From: Actinomycetales bacterium
GTDB taxonomy: Bacteria; Actinomycetota; Actinomycetes; Mycobacteriales; Mycobacteriaceae
DNA length: 6,246 bases
Assembly (NCBI GenBank): GCA_012841845.1
Contig: DUTZ01000154.1
Coordinates: forward strand, 1-6,246
Reading direction: 5' to 3'
The position numbers and the translations under genes were made by a program. The notes below the pieces were generated by a model that ran no database searches, had not been told where the DNA came from, and saw nothing but the letters and a program-made list of their open reading frames with translations. Below, piece by piece: positions 1 through 5,056 of the stretch (positions are counted from its first letter, which is position 1; every line of letters starts with the position of its first letter).

Positions 1-1
1 C

Positions 2-100
2 GAGCCCGAGTTCACCGTCGCCGTGCGCGCCGGCGAGCGCCTGGGCACGGTCCGCTACGACCACGACGGCGACGTCCTGCGCGTGGACGCCCCGAACTGA
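2..100 (+). CDS. C-terminal end of an unidentified protein (partial, 32 codons)
   Basis: An open frame enters from the left edge and ends at TGA 98-100, encoding 32 residues that begin EPEFTVAVRAGERLG and end RVDAPN. Codon use is strongly G/C at third positions, as in the other genes here, which supports real coding. The alternating hydrophobic and charged pattern with Gly-Glu and His-Asp-Gly-Asp turns suggests a small beta-sheet C-terminal subdomain. A C-terminal beta domain of a D,D-carboxypeptidase is one loose possibility, but the fragment is too short to assign. No function is proposed. The start lies outside the window. Confidence 0.6.
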   Translation, partial: EPEFTVAVRAGERLGTVRYDHDGDVLRVDAPN

Positions 101-157
101 TCCCGTCACCGGCCCCGGCCGGGCCCGCGCGGGGGTAACGGAATTCTCACCCGCGGC

Positions 158-170
158 TATCCTCGGGGCC
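158..170 (+). promoter_or_regulatory. Putative -10 box of a leaderless promoter for the DUF1707 gene
   Basis: TATCCT at 158-163 fits the actinobacterial -10 pattern TANNNT and is followed by exactly 7 bases before the ATG at 171. Transcription would therefore begin at or next to the A of the start codon. No Shine-Dalgarno sequence is visible in front of the ATG, which also fits a leaderless message. No convincing -35 box is seen at 16-18 bases upstream. The preceding 101-135 stretch holds GC-rich self-complementary runs, such as CCCGCGCGGG at 124-133, that could form weak hairpins after the upstream gene, but there is no T tract. Confidence 0.5.
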
Positions 171-1109
171 ATGGCCACCACCTCTGGCCCGGCGCCCCTC
201 CGGGCCACGGACGCCGATCGCGCCGCTGTGCTCGACGCCCTCGACACGGCCCACGACTCCGGGCAGCTCGACCGCGTGGAGCACTACGAACGCGTCCGCG
301 CGGCCACCGCCGCCCGCCACCTCGACGACCTCCGCCCGCTGGTGGCCGACCTCCAGGGCAAGGTCCGCCTCCCCGCCGGCCGCACGCCCGCCCGTCGGAC
401 GAACACCTCGTCGTCGTCACCCCACCGCACCACCCCCCTCTCCGCCAAGCAGATCCGCGACATCGAGGTGCCGACGCAGTGGTCCACCCGCAAGAGCGTC
501 GGCGTGGCCGCCGTGGTCCTCGCCGGGGCGCTGGGCCTGTTCCTCGCGCTGGCGCCGCTGAGCGACGACACGCGGCCGATCGACGACCCCGGCGAGTCCG
601 TGATCGCCCGGCCCGCGCCCGCGGGGGACGAGGGGACCGGGGGCGACGACGGCGAGGCCCGCGTCTTCGACACCCCCTCGGCGCTCTCGGCGGAGGGCCT
701 CACCCGCATCCGCGACACCGCACCCGACGCCGCCGGCTCCGAGGTGGCCACCGACCTCGTGGTGTACCCCGAGTACGCGGTCCTCACCTGGCCCGACGTG
801 GAGCACCCCAGCCGCGAGTTCCGCATCACCTACCGCGGGGGCTGGGACGACCGCGACGACTCGCCCGCCTCACCCCTGCCCGACCCGACGTTCCGGATCG
901 CCGACATCGACCCGGCCCTCGTCGCCTCCGTGGTCCGCGGCGCCCCCGAGACCCTCGGGATCCCCGACCCCACCAGCACGTACGTCATCATCGACGCCGA
1001 CGAGCAGGGCCTGCCCCAGTACCAGGTGTACGTGAGCAACGACGTCCACCTGAGCGGCTACCTGCTCGTGGACCACACCGGAGAGCCCAAGAGCATCCAC
1101 GCCCCGTAG
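171..1109 (+). CDS. DUF1707 domain protein with one transmembrane segment
   Basis: The protein has 312 residues. Residues about 10-63 match the DUF1707 pattern of actinobacteria: an Arg-X-X-Asp-X-Asp-Arg opening, a Leu-Asp-X-Ala helix, a Gly-Gln-Leu-Asp turn, a Glu-X-Tyr-X-X-Arg helix, then a closing Leu-Asp-Asp-Leu-X-X-Leu-X-X-Asp-Leu helix. A Ser/Thr/Arg-rich linker (about 64-108) leads to one hydrophobic helix at about 109-129. The acidic, Gly/Pro-rich stretch 132-165 is probably disordered and precedes a roughly 140-residue C-terminal region rich in aromatic and beta-type sequence. By the positive-inside rule (Arg/Lys-rich before the helix, Asp-rich after), DUF1707 should be cytoplasmic and the C-terminal region outside. 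The family has no settled function. ATG 171 is chosen because the domain begins within 10 residues and a -10 box sits 7 bases upstream. The gene converges on the toxin gene with only 9 bases between them. Confidence 0.88.
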   Translation: MATTSGPAPLRATDADRAAVLDALDTAHDSGQLDRVEHYERVRAATAARHLDDLRPLVADLQGKVRLPAGRTPARRTNTSSSSPHRTTPLSAKQIRDIEVPTQWSTRKSVGVAAVVLAGALGLFLALAPLSDDTRPIDDPGESVIARPAPAGDEGTGGDDGEARVFDTPSALSAEGLTRIRDTAPDAAGSEVATDLVVYPEYAVLTWPDVEHPSREFRITYRGGWDDRDDSPASPLPDPTFRIADIDPALVASVVRGAPETLGIPDPTSTYVIIDADEQGLPQYQVYVSNDVHLSGYLLVDHTGEPKSIHAP

Positions 1110-1118
1110 ACGGCCTCC

Positions 1119-1358
1119 TCAGTCGAGAAGATCCAGGTAAGCCTTCCGAGCCTTCATTGCGTGGATGATCTCGATAGAACCATCGTCATACCGCAACGCG
1201 GCGATCTCGCGCACCCGACCCACAGTGTCGAACCCCAGGGCAAGAATGCGTTGTGGATGGTCATCGTCGAGTGGACCGGTCAGCAGCGGAGAATCGAATG
1301 CGGTGCGAATCTCCCCTTCGGTCAGGCCATGCTTGAACGCCGACCGCCGGAGGATCAC
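1119..1358 (-). CDS. BrnT-like toxin of a type II toxin-antitoxin pair
   Basis: This small basic protein has 79 residues if translation begins at GTG 1358. It has the two hallmarks I associate with BrnT-type RNase toxins: a Lys-His-Gly motif near the N-terminus (residues 9-11) followed by a helix ending in a Phe-Asp-X-Pro turn, and near the C-terminus the strand IEIIHAMKARK (62-72), which corresponds to the family's Arg-Ile-Ile-Ser-Ala-Arg-Lys strand. BrnT toxins cleave RNA and are neutralised by a ribbon-helix-helix partner, which is what is encoded just upstream. GTG 1358 overlaps the antitoxin stop as GTGA, a common coupling arrangement. GTG 1373 would add five residues (Met-Gly-Leu-Gly-Leu) and is possible. 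No Shine-Dalgarno sequence is seen, so translation probably depends on reinitiation. Similarity to BrnT is moderate, so a distinct BrnT-related family is also possible. GC is low for the window. Confidence 0.7.
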   Translation of the reverse strand: MILRRSAFKHGLTEGEIRTAFDSPLLTGPLDDDHPQRILALGFDTVGRVREIAALRYDDGSIEIIHAMKARKAYLDLLD

Positions 1359-1615
1359 GAGGCCGAGGCCCACTCCGCGAGTGCCCTGCGGATCGCGTCG
1401 GACCGGTTGAGGTGCTCGCGCTCCGCACGTGCCATCACGGCTTCGAGCTCAGCGTCCGTCAAACGGACGGGGACGACCTTGGACGTGCCACCCGCGCGAA
1501 CCGGCCTGCCCATTCGCGGGCGGAGCCATTCCGGGTCATATCCCTTTTCCGCCTCGTCGACCCACTTGTCGATCTGGCTCTCGGTCACATCGCGACCCTC
1601 GATCTTCCGCTCCAT
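1355..1615 (-). CDS. Ribbon-helix-helix (CopG/BrnA-like) antitoxin
   Basis: The protein has 86 residues from ATG 1615. Residues about 47-84 (KVVPVRLTDAELEAVMARAE onward, through Asn-Arg-Ser-Asp-Ala-Ile-Arg-Arg-Ala-Leu) form a C-terminal ribbon-helix-helix: a basic beta strand (Val-Pro-Val-Arg-Leu), helix 1, the turn, and helix 2. The N-terminal 40 residues are charged, with Trp and Tyr, and could be the toxin-binding part. Expected roles are binding the toxin and, as a dimer, binding its own promoter. The start at 1615 is preferred over an upstream in-frame ATG at 1693 because a well-formed promoter (-35 at 1646-1651, -10 at 1623-1628) lies inside that extension and puts transcription start at the 1615 ATG; the extra 26 residues also look non-coding. 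It precedes the toxin gene, the reverse of canonical brnT-brnA order. Confidence 0.78.
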   Translation of the reverse strand: MERKIEGRDVTESQIDKWVDEAEKGYDPEWLRPRMGRPVRAGGTSKVVPVRLTDAELEAVMARAEREHLNRSDAIRRALAEWASAS

Positions 1616-1651
1616 GGCGACTAGTGTAATACGAATGTCCTCGGCGGTCAC
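1616..1651 (-). promoter_or_regulatory. Leaderless promoter of the toxin-antitoxin operon
   Basis: Read on the minus strand, GTGACC (1651-1646, 4 of 6 matches to TTGACA) is followed by a 17-base spacer, the -10 box TACACT (1628-1623), and then 7 bases to the ATG at 1615. This predicts transcription starting on the start codon. The 1621-1640 stretch is the most AT-rich part of the window (12 A/T of 20). A SpeI-type palindrome ACTAGT (1620-1625) overlaps the -10 box and could be part of an autoregulatory operator, but it is only 6 bases and may be chance. Confidence 0.6.
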
Positions 1652-1666
1652 CCCCGCGCACGTGCC

Positions 1667-1693
1667 GTGCCCTAGACGCCCCTTCCAGGGCAC
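1667..1693. repeat. Inverted repeat between the two minus-strand operons
   Basis: GTGCCCT (1667-1673) and AGGGCAC (1687-1693) are perfectly complementary 7-base arms around a 13-base loop. The element lies between the end of the luciferase-like gene and the toxin-antitoxin promoter. It could help end the upstream transcript or be a protein site. There is no T tract on either strand, so it is not a classical intrinsic terminator. Confidence 0.35.
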
Positions 1694-1706
1694 CCCAGGT
1701 CAGCGC

Positions 1707-1723
1707 GCCGCCGCGCCGGCGGC
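1707..1723 (-). terminator. Possible weak terminator hairpin after the TetR/luciferase-like operon
   Basis: GCCGCC (1707-1712) pairs with GGCGGC (1718-1723) around a 5-base loop, starting 14 bases past the stop of the minus-strand oxidoreductase. The position suits a terminator, and actinobacterial terminators often lack a U run. The arms are only 6 bases in very GC-rich DNA, so chance is likely. The 1616-1737 gap holds nothing else recognisable apart from the promoter and inverted repeat listed separately. Confidence 0.3.
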
Positions 1724-1737
1724 CCCGCCGAAGCCCG

Positions 1738-2772
1738 TCAGTCGAGGAGCGTCGCGAGCTTCTCGATCTCCTCGACCGACCGGCAGGTCACGACGAGCAT
1801 CGTGATGCCGGCGGCCTCCCACTCGGCGATCTGCTCGCGCACCGACGCCTCGTCGCCGATGATCGCCGTGGCCTCCACCATCTCGTCCGGCACCGCGGCG
1901 GCGGCCTCGTCCTTGCGGCCGGAGCGGAACAGGCGGGTGATCTCCTCGACCTCGTCCGCGAAGCCCATGCGGCGGAACGCCTCGGCGTGGAAGTTCTTCT
2001 CCTCCGCGCCCATACCGCCGGCGTACAGGGCGGTGAACGGCTTGTAGGCGTCGAGCACCGCGCGGCGGTCGTCGGTGATGTGGAGCTGACAGAGGAACGC
2101 CACCTCGAAGTCCTCGCGGGTGCGGCGCGCGCCCGGGCGGGCGAAGCCCTCGTCGAGCCAGGCGTTGAACTCCGACGCCGTGCGCGGAGAGGCGAGGAAG
2201 CCCAGCCAGCCGTCGGCGATCTCCGCGGCCAGCGCCACGTTCTTGGGGCCCTCGGCGCCCAGCCAGATGGGCACGTCCTCGCGCAGCGGGTGGACGATCG
2301 ACTTGAGCGGCTTGCCCAGGCCGGAGGCGTCGTCGCCGGCGTACGGCAGCGTGTACGCCGGGCCGTCGGAGGTCACCGGCGCCTCCCGCCGCAGCACCTT
2401 GCGGATGATGTCGATGTACTCCCGCGTCCGCGCGAGGGGCTTGGCGAACGGCTGGCCGTACCAGCCCTCCACCACCTGCGGCCCCGAGACGCCCAGGCCC
2501 AGGCAGAAGCGGCCGCCGGACAGGTGGTCGAGCGTCAGGGTGCTCATGGCGGTGGCGGTGGGCGTGCGCGCGGAGAGCTGCACGACGGCGGTCGACAGGC
2601 GGATGTTCTCCGTCATGGAGCCGTACCAGGCCAGCGGCGTGAAGGCGTCCGACCCCCACGCCTCGGCCGTGAAGACGGTGTCGAACCCCGCCCGGTCGGC
2701 GGCCACGACGAGCTCCGCGTGGTTGGCGGGCGGCTGCGCGCCCCAGTACCCCAGCTGCAAGGCGAGTTTCAT
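1738..2772 (-). CDS. Luciferase-like (LLM) F420-dependent oxidoreductase
   Basis: The 344-residue protein has the bacterial luciferase-like TIM-barrel fold (PF00296 type) throughout. Recognisable parts are the first strand (MKLALQLGYWG), the Thr-Ala-Glu-Ala-Trp-Gly strand at 35-40, the family signature LDHLSGGRFCLGLGVSGPQV at 81-100, GAEGPKN at 172-178, the Asp-Gly-Trp motif at 187-189, and a C-terminal Ile-Ile-Gly-Asp (304-307) that usually precedes the last barrel helices. Actinobacterial members of this subgroup use reduced or oxidised F420 to move a hydride on carbonyl or alcohol substrates. From memory it closely resembles the Rv3520c type, which lies in the cholesterol gene region of Mycobacterium tuberculosis; no alignment was run. 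The substrate is unknown. ATG 2772 is chosen because it starts the barrel directly; GTG 2787 would overlap tetR and add five unlikely residues. It lies 7 bases after the tetR stop, so the two are probably co-transcribed and coupled. Confidence 0.88.
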   Translation of the reverse strand: MKLALQLGYWGAQPPANHAELVVAADRAGFDTVFTAEAWGSDAFTPLAWYGSMTENIRLSTAVVQLSARTPTATAMSTLTLDHLSGGRFCLGLGVSGPQVVEGWYGQPFAKPLARTREYIDIIRKVLRREAPVTSDGPAYTLPYAGDDASGLGKPLKSIVHPLREDVPIWLGAEGPKNVALAAEIADGWLGFLASPRTASEFNAWLDEGFARPGARRTREDFEVAFLCQLHITDDRRAVLDAYKPFTALYAGGMGAEEKNFHAEAFRRMGFADEVEEITRLFRSGRKDEAAAAVPDEMVEATAIIGDEASVREQIAEWEAAGITMLVVTCRSVEEIEKLATLLD

Positions 2773-2779
2773 ACGCCCA

Positions 2780-3385
2780 TCATGCACCCTCGCCCGCGGG
2801 GGCCAGGAGCATGGCGGTCACCGTGGCGACGGTCTCGTCCACGGGGGTGGAGTCCTCGTCGTCGTCGACCCTCCGGCGCTCCTCCTCCGCGACCAGGGAG
2901 AAGAGGACGACGACGAGGTTCTCGATCCTCCGGCCCAGCACCCGCCCGGAGAACGGGAGCTCCTCCCCCAGCGCGGCCAGGACGCGGCCCGTGACCGGCC
3001 AGCTCGGGTCCGCCGGACCCTTGCTGCGGAACACCTCGAGGTGGCGGACGCGGTCCACGAAGCGGGCGTAGTGCGTGGCGCCGTCGGCGTAGGGCACGAG
3101 CAGCATCGGCTCCACCAGCACCCGGACCAGGGCGGGCACGTCACGCTCGCGGCCCTGCGCCTCGAGGTCGGCCAGCATCTCGCCGCGGCGCGCCTCGAGC
3201 GCCACCAGGCGGCGGGCGAGCACCGCCTCGATGAGCCCGTCGCGGGAGTCGAAGTGGTACTGGACCGCCGAGTTGTTGCGCTGGCCGGCCGCCACCGCGA
3301 TCTCGCGCAGCGGGATGTCCGCGCCGTGCTCGGCCACCAGCCGCTCCGCCGCGTCGAGCAGCGCGTTCCTCGAGGACCGTGGCAT
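2780..3385 (-). CDS. TetR-family transcriptional regulator
   Basis: The protein has 201 residues, typical for TetR regulators. The N-terminal DNA-binding domain (about 3-50) shows the usual order: a helix with Leu-Leu-Asp-Ala-Ala-Glu, PLREIAVAAGQRNNSAVQYH (25-44) as the helix-turn-helix, then Phe-Asp-Ser-Arg-Asp-Gly-Leu-Ile. The Gln-Arg-Asn-Asn-Ser-Ala-Val-Gln-Tyr-His-Phe recognition helix is a common actinobacterial subtype. The C-terminal helices (about 55-200) form the ligand and dimer domain; an acidic stretch (Asp-Asp-Asp-Glu-Asp, 174-178) lies near the end. ATG 3385 has a clear Shine-Dalgarno GGGAGG six bases upstream. The gene is divergent from the steroid genes, and the palindrome at 3455-3476 is a natural operator. 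I infer it represses kst4D-kshA, and probably itself, until a steroid or steroid-CoA ligand is present. It is not clearly KstR or KstR2. Confidence 0.9.
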   Translation of the reverse strand: MPRSSRNALLDAAERLVAEHGADIPLREIAVAAGQRNNSAVQYHFDSRDGLIEAVLARRLVALEARRGEMLADLEAQGRERDVPALVRVLVEPMLLVPYADGATHYARFVDRVRHLEVFRSKGPADPSWPVTGRVLAALGEELPFSGRVLGRRIENLVVVLFSLVAEEERRRVDDDEDSTPVDETVATVTAMLLAPAGEGA

Positions 3386-3391
3386 GGAGCG

Positions 3392-3397
3392 CCTCCC
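3392..3397 (-). promoter_or_regulatory. Shine-Dalgarno of the tetR gene
   Basis: On the minus strand GGGAGG is followed by six bases and the ATG at 3385. It fixes the start within a very long open minus-strand frame and shows that this gene, unlike kst4D and the antitoxin, has a leader. Confidence 0.75.
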
Positions 3398-3409
3398 GGG
3401 TCGTGGTGC

Positions 3410-3439
3410 CGGCGCCGGCCGGTCGTCGGGCCGGCGCCG
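3410..3439. repeat. Strong GC-rich hairpin in the tetR leader
   Basis: CGGCGCCGGCC (3410-3420) and GGCCGGCGCCG (3429-3439) are perfectly complementary 11-base arms around an 8-base loop. The element lies between the operator/promoter region and the tetR ribosome site, ending about 13 bases from that site. In RNA it would be very stable. It could limit tetR translation, act as a bidirectional barrier, or be a second protein site. No T tract follows, so it is unlikely to be a classical terminator. Confidence 0.5.
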
Positions 3440-3448
3440 TGGTGCAGG

Positions 3449-3484
3449 TTGCCGGATTAAGCGTAGCCGCTTAATCTCGTGCGC
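3449..3484 (+). promoter_or_regulatory. Leaderless promoter of the kst4D-kshA operon
   Basis: TTGCCG (3449-3454, 4 of 6 matches to TTGACA) is followed by a 17-base spacer and TAATCT (3472-3477), then exactly 7 bases to the ATG at 3485. Spacing is optimal and predicts transcription beginning on the start codon. No Shine-Dalgarno is present upstream of this ATG. The palindromic operator candidate fills the spacer and overlaps the first five bases of the -10 box. Confidence 0.65.
3455..3476. promoter_or_regulatory. TetR operator candidate (9-4-9 perfect inverted repeat)
   Basis: GATTAAGCG and CGCTTAATC are perfect 9-base inverted arms separated by TAGC, 22 bases in all. Size and symmetry suit a TetR dimer site. 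It lies between the divergent tetR and kst4D genes, inside the kst4D promoter between the -35 and -10 boxes, where a bound repressor would block RNA polymerase. The AT-rich arm tips stand out against the very GC-rich surroundings. The sequence does not match the KstR or KstR2 consensus as I remember them. Confidence 0.75.
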
Positions 3485-4963
3485 ATGACCTCGATCCCAC
3501 AGCCCGACACCGTCCTGCCCGCCGACGCCCCCGAGATCAGCGACACGGTGGACGTGCTCGTCGTGGGCTGCGGCATCGCCGGCGCCTGCGCCGCGGTCGA
3601 GGCCGCCACCGCCGGCGCCCGCGTCCTCGTCCTGGAACGCGCCGGCGCCCCCGGCGGCACCACCGCCATGGCCGGCGGCCACTTCTACCTGGGCGGCGGC
3701 ACCGCCGTACAGCAGGCCACCGGCCAGGAGGACACCGCCGAGGCCATGGCCGACTACCTGCGGCTCATGTGCCCCGAGCCCGACGAGGACAAGATCCGCG
3801 CCATGTCCGGCGACAGCGTGGAGCACTTCGACTGGCTCGAGGCGCTGGGCTTCCAGTTCGAGCGCAGCTTCTTCCCCGGCAAGGCGGTGATCCAGCCGGG
3901 CACCGAGGGCCTGATGTTCACCGGCAACGAGAAGGTCTGGCCCTACCGCGAGCAGGCCACGCCCGCCCCGCGCGGCCACAAGGTGCCCGTCCCCGGCGAC
4001 ACCGGCGGCGCCTCGATGGTCACGGACCTGCTCGTCAAGAAGCTCGGCGAGCTCGGCGTGGAGATCCGCTGCGAGACCGGGGCCCGCCAGCTCGTCGTGG
4101 ACGCCGACGGCCGCGTCGCCGGCGTCGTGTGGCGCTCCCTCGACGGCCGGGAGGGCACCGTCCGCGCCGACTCCGTGATCCTCGCCGCCGGCGGGTTCGT
4201 CATGAACAAGGAGATGGTCGCCGAGTTCACCCCCGGCCTGTCCAAGAAGGCCTACCCGCTCGGCACCCCCTACGACGACGGGCTGGCCATCGGCCTGGGC
4301 ATGTCCGCCGGCGGCGACACCGCCTTCATGACCGAGGCCTTTGTCACCGCCCCCGTCTACCCGCCGTCGATCCTGCTCACCGGCATCATCGTCAACGCCG
4401 AGGGCAAGCGCTTCGTGGCCGAGGACTCCTACCACTCCCGCACCTCGCGCAGCGTGCTCGACCAGCCCGACGCCACCGCCTACCTCATCGTGGACTCCGA
4501 GCACATCGAGCACCCCGAGATCCCCCTCGCGCCGTTCATCGACGGCTGGGAGACCGTCGAGGAGATGGCCGAGGGCCTCGGCCTGCCCGTCGACGCGCTC
4601 CGCGAGACGCTCGAGAACTACAACCGCCACGCCGCGAACGGCGAGGACCCCGAGTTCCACAAGCACCCCGACTGGCTGGCCGCCCAGGACACCGGCCCCT
4701 GGGGCGCCTACGACCTGCGCTTCGGCCACGCCATCTACGCCGGCTTCACCCTCGGCGGACTCACCTGCGACGTCGACGGCCGCGTCACCCGCACCGACGG
4801 CTCCCCCGTCGAGGGCCTCTACGCCGCCGGCGCCTGCGCCTCGAACATCGCCCAGGACGCGCGCGGCTACTCCTCCGGCACCCAGCTCGCCGAAGGGTCG
4901 TACTTCGGCCGGCGCGCCGGACGCCACGCCGCCGCGGCGCGCACCTCGTCGTCGTCGACCTGA
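3485..4963 (+). CDS. kst4D: 3-ketosteroid Delta4-(5alpha)-dehydrogenase-like flavoprotein
   Basis: The 492-residue flavoprotein belongs to the FAD_binding_2 group that includes fumarate reductase and 3-ketosteroid dehydrogenases. The FAD site is at the N-terminus: VDVLVVGCGIAGACAA (22-37, Gly28-X-Gly30-X-X-Gly33), the strand-end Glu51, and a Gly-Gly-Thr-Thr-Ala-Met-Ala-Gly-Gly loop (57-65). VILAAGGF (231-238) and the C-terminal Gly-Leu-Tyr-Ala-Ala-Gly motif (444-449) are also typical. Tyr316, Tyr462 and Ser464 fit the residues reported as essential in the R. jostii RHA1 enzyme (Tyr319, Tyr466, Ser468), with nearly constant offset, and the length fits better than the longer KstD (510-560). KstD has Tyr-X3-Gly at this place; here it is Tyr-Ser-Ser-Gly. 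The expected reaction is removal of the 4beta and 5alpha hydrogens of 3-keto-5alpha-steroids, giving 4-ene-3-ketones. ATG 3485 is preferred over GTG 3479 because of the promoter spacing. The tail (Ala-Arg-Thr-Ser-Ser-Ser-Ser-Thr) is low-complexity. It is the first gene of an operon with kshA. Confidence 0.8.
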   Translation: MTSIPQPDTVLPADAPEISDTVDVLVVGCGIAGACAAVEAATAGARVLVLERAGAPGGTTAMAGGHFYLGGGTAVQQATGQEDTAEAMADYLRLMCPEPDEDKIRAMSGDSVEHFDWLEALGFQFERSFFPGKAVIQPGTEGLMFTGNEKVWPYREQATPAPRGHKVPVPGDTGGASMVTDLLVKKLGELGVEIRCETGARQLVVDADGRVAGVVWRSLDGREGTVRADSVILAAGGFVMNKEMVAEFTPGLSKKAYPLGTPYDDGLAIGLGMSAGGDTAFMTEAFVTAPVYPPSILLTGIIVNAEGKRFVAEDSYHSRTSRSVLDQPDATAYLIVDSEHIEHPEIPLAPFIDGWETVEEMAEGLGLPVDALRETLENYNRHAANGEDPEFHKHPDWLAAQDTGPWGAYDLRFGHAIYAGFTLGGLTCDVDGRVTRTDGSPVEGLYAAGACASNIAQDARGYSSGTQLAEGSYFGRRAGRHAAAARTSSSST

Positions 4964-5035
4964 CCCGGCCCCGCTGTTCCCGGCCCCGTCTCCGGCTCCG
5001 CTGTTCCCGGCCCCGCTGATCCCGGCCCCGCCGAC
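4964..5035 (+). repeat. 15-bp tandem repeat array between kst4D and kshA
   Basis: Starting on the base after the kst4D stop, the unit CCCGGCCCCGCTGTT recurs: 4964-4978 (exact), 4979-4990 (shortened to 12), 4991-5005 (two changes), 5006-5020 (one change) and 5021-5035 (divergent end). Because all units are multiples of three, the frame stays open and would read Pro-Gly-Pro-Ala-Val pentapeptides. It may be a decayed coding repeat, a slippage-generated spacer, or an mRNA structure element. Confidence 0.75.
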
Positions 5036-5042
5036 CCCACCC

Positions 5043-5049
5043 GAAGGGA
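5043..5049 (+). promoter_or_regulatory. Shine-Dalgarno of kshA
   Basis: GAAGGGA is followed by seven bases and the ATG at 5057. It supports independent initiation of kshA within the operon and fixes its start, in contrast to the leaderless start of kst4D. Confidence 0.7.
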
Positions 5050-5056
5050 CCCCACC

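Noticed and set aside
111..133. GC-rich self-complementary stretch after the partial first gene, considered as a terminator
   Set aside because: Only 5-base arms or a 10-base palindrome without a loop, no T tract, and such runs are common in this base composition.
1161..1805. Plus-strand open frame of 214 codons across the toxin-antitoxin block
   Set aside because: It is antisense to both recognisable toxin-antitoxin genes, has no domain, and crosses the minus-strand promoter.
1987..3460. Plus-strand open frames of 335 and 446 codons opposite the luciferase-like and tetR genes
   Set aside because: Their translations are Arg/Ala/Gly/Pro-rich shadows of the recognisable minus-strand genes and show no domains of their own.
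406..4960. Recurrent CTCGTCGTCGTC runs near 406, 2853 and 4944
   Set aside because: They encode Ser or (antisense) Asp runs in disordered protein parts and are explained by codon bias; no consistent spacing or flanking similarity makes them a dispersed element.
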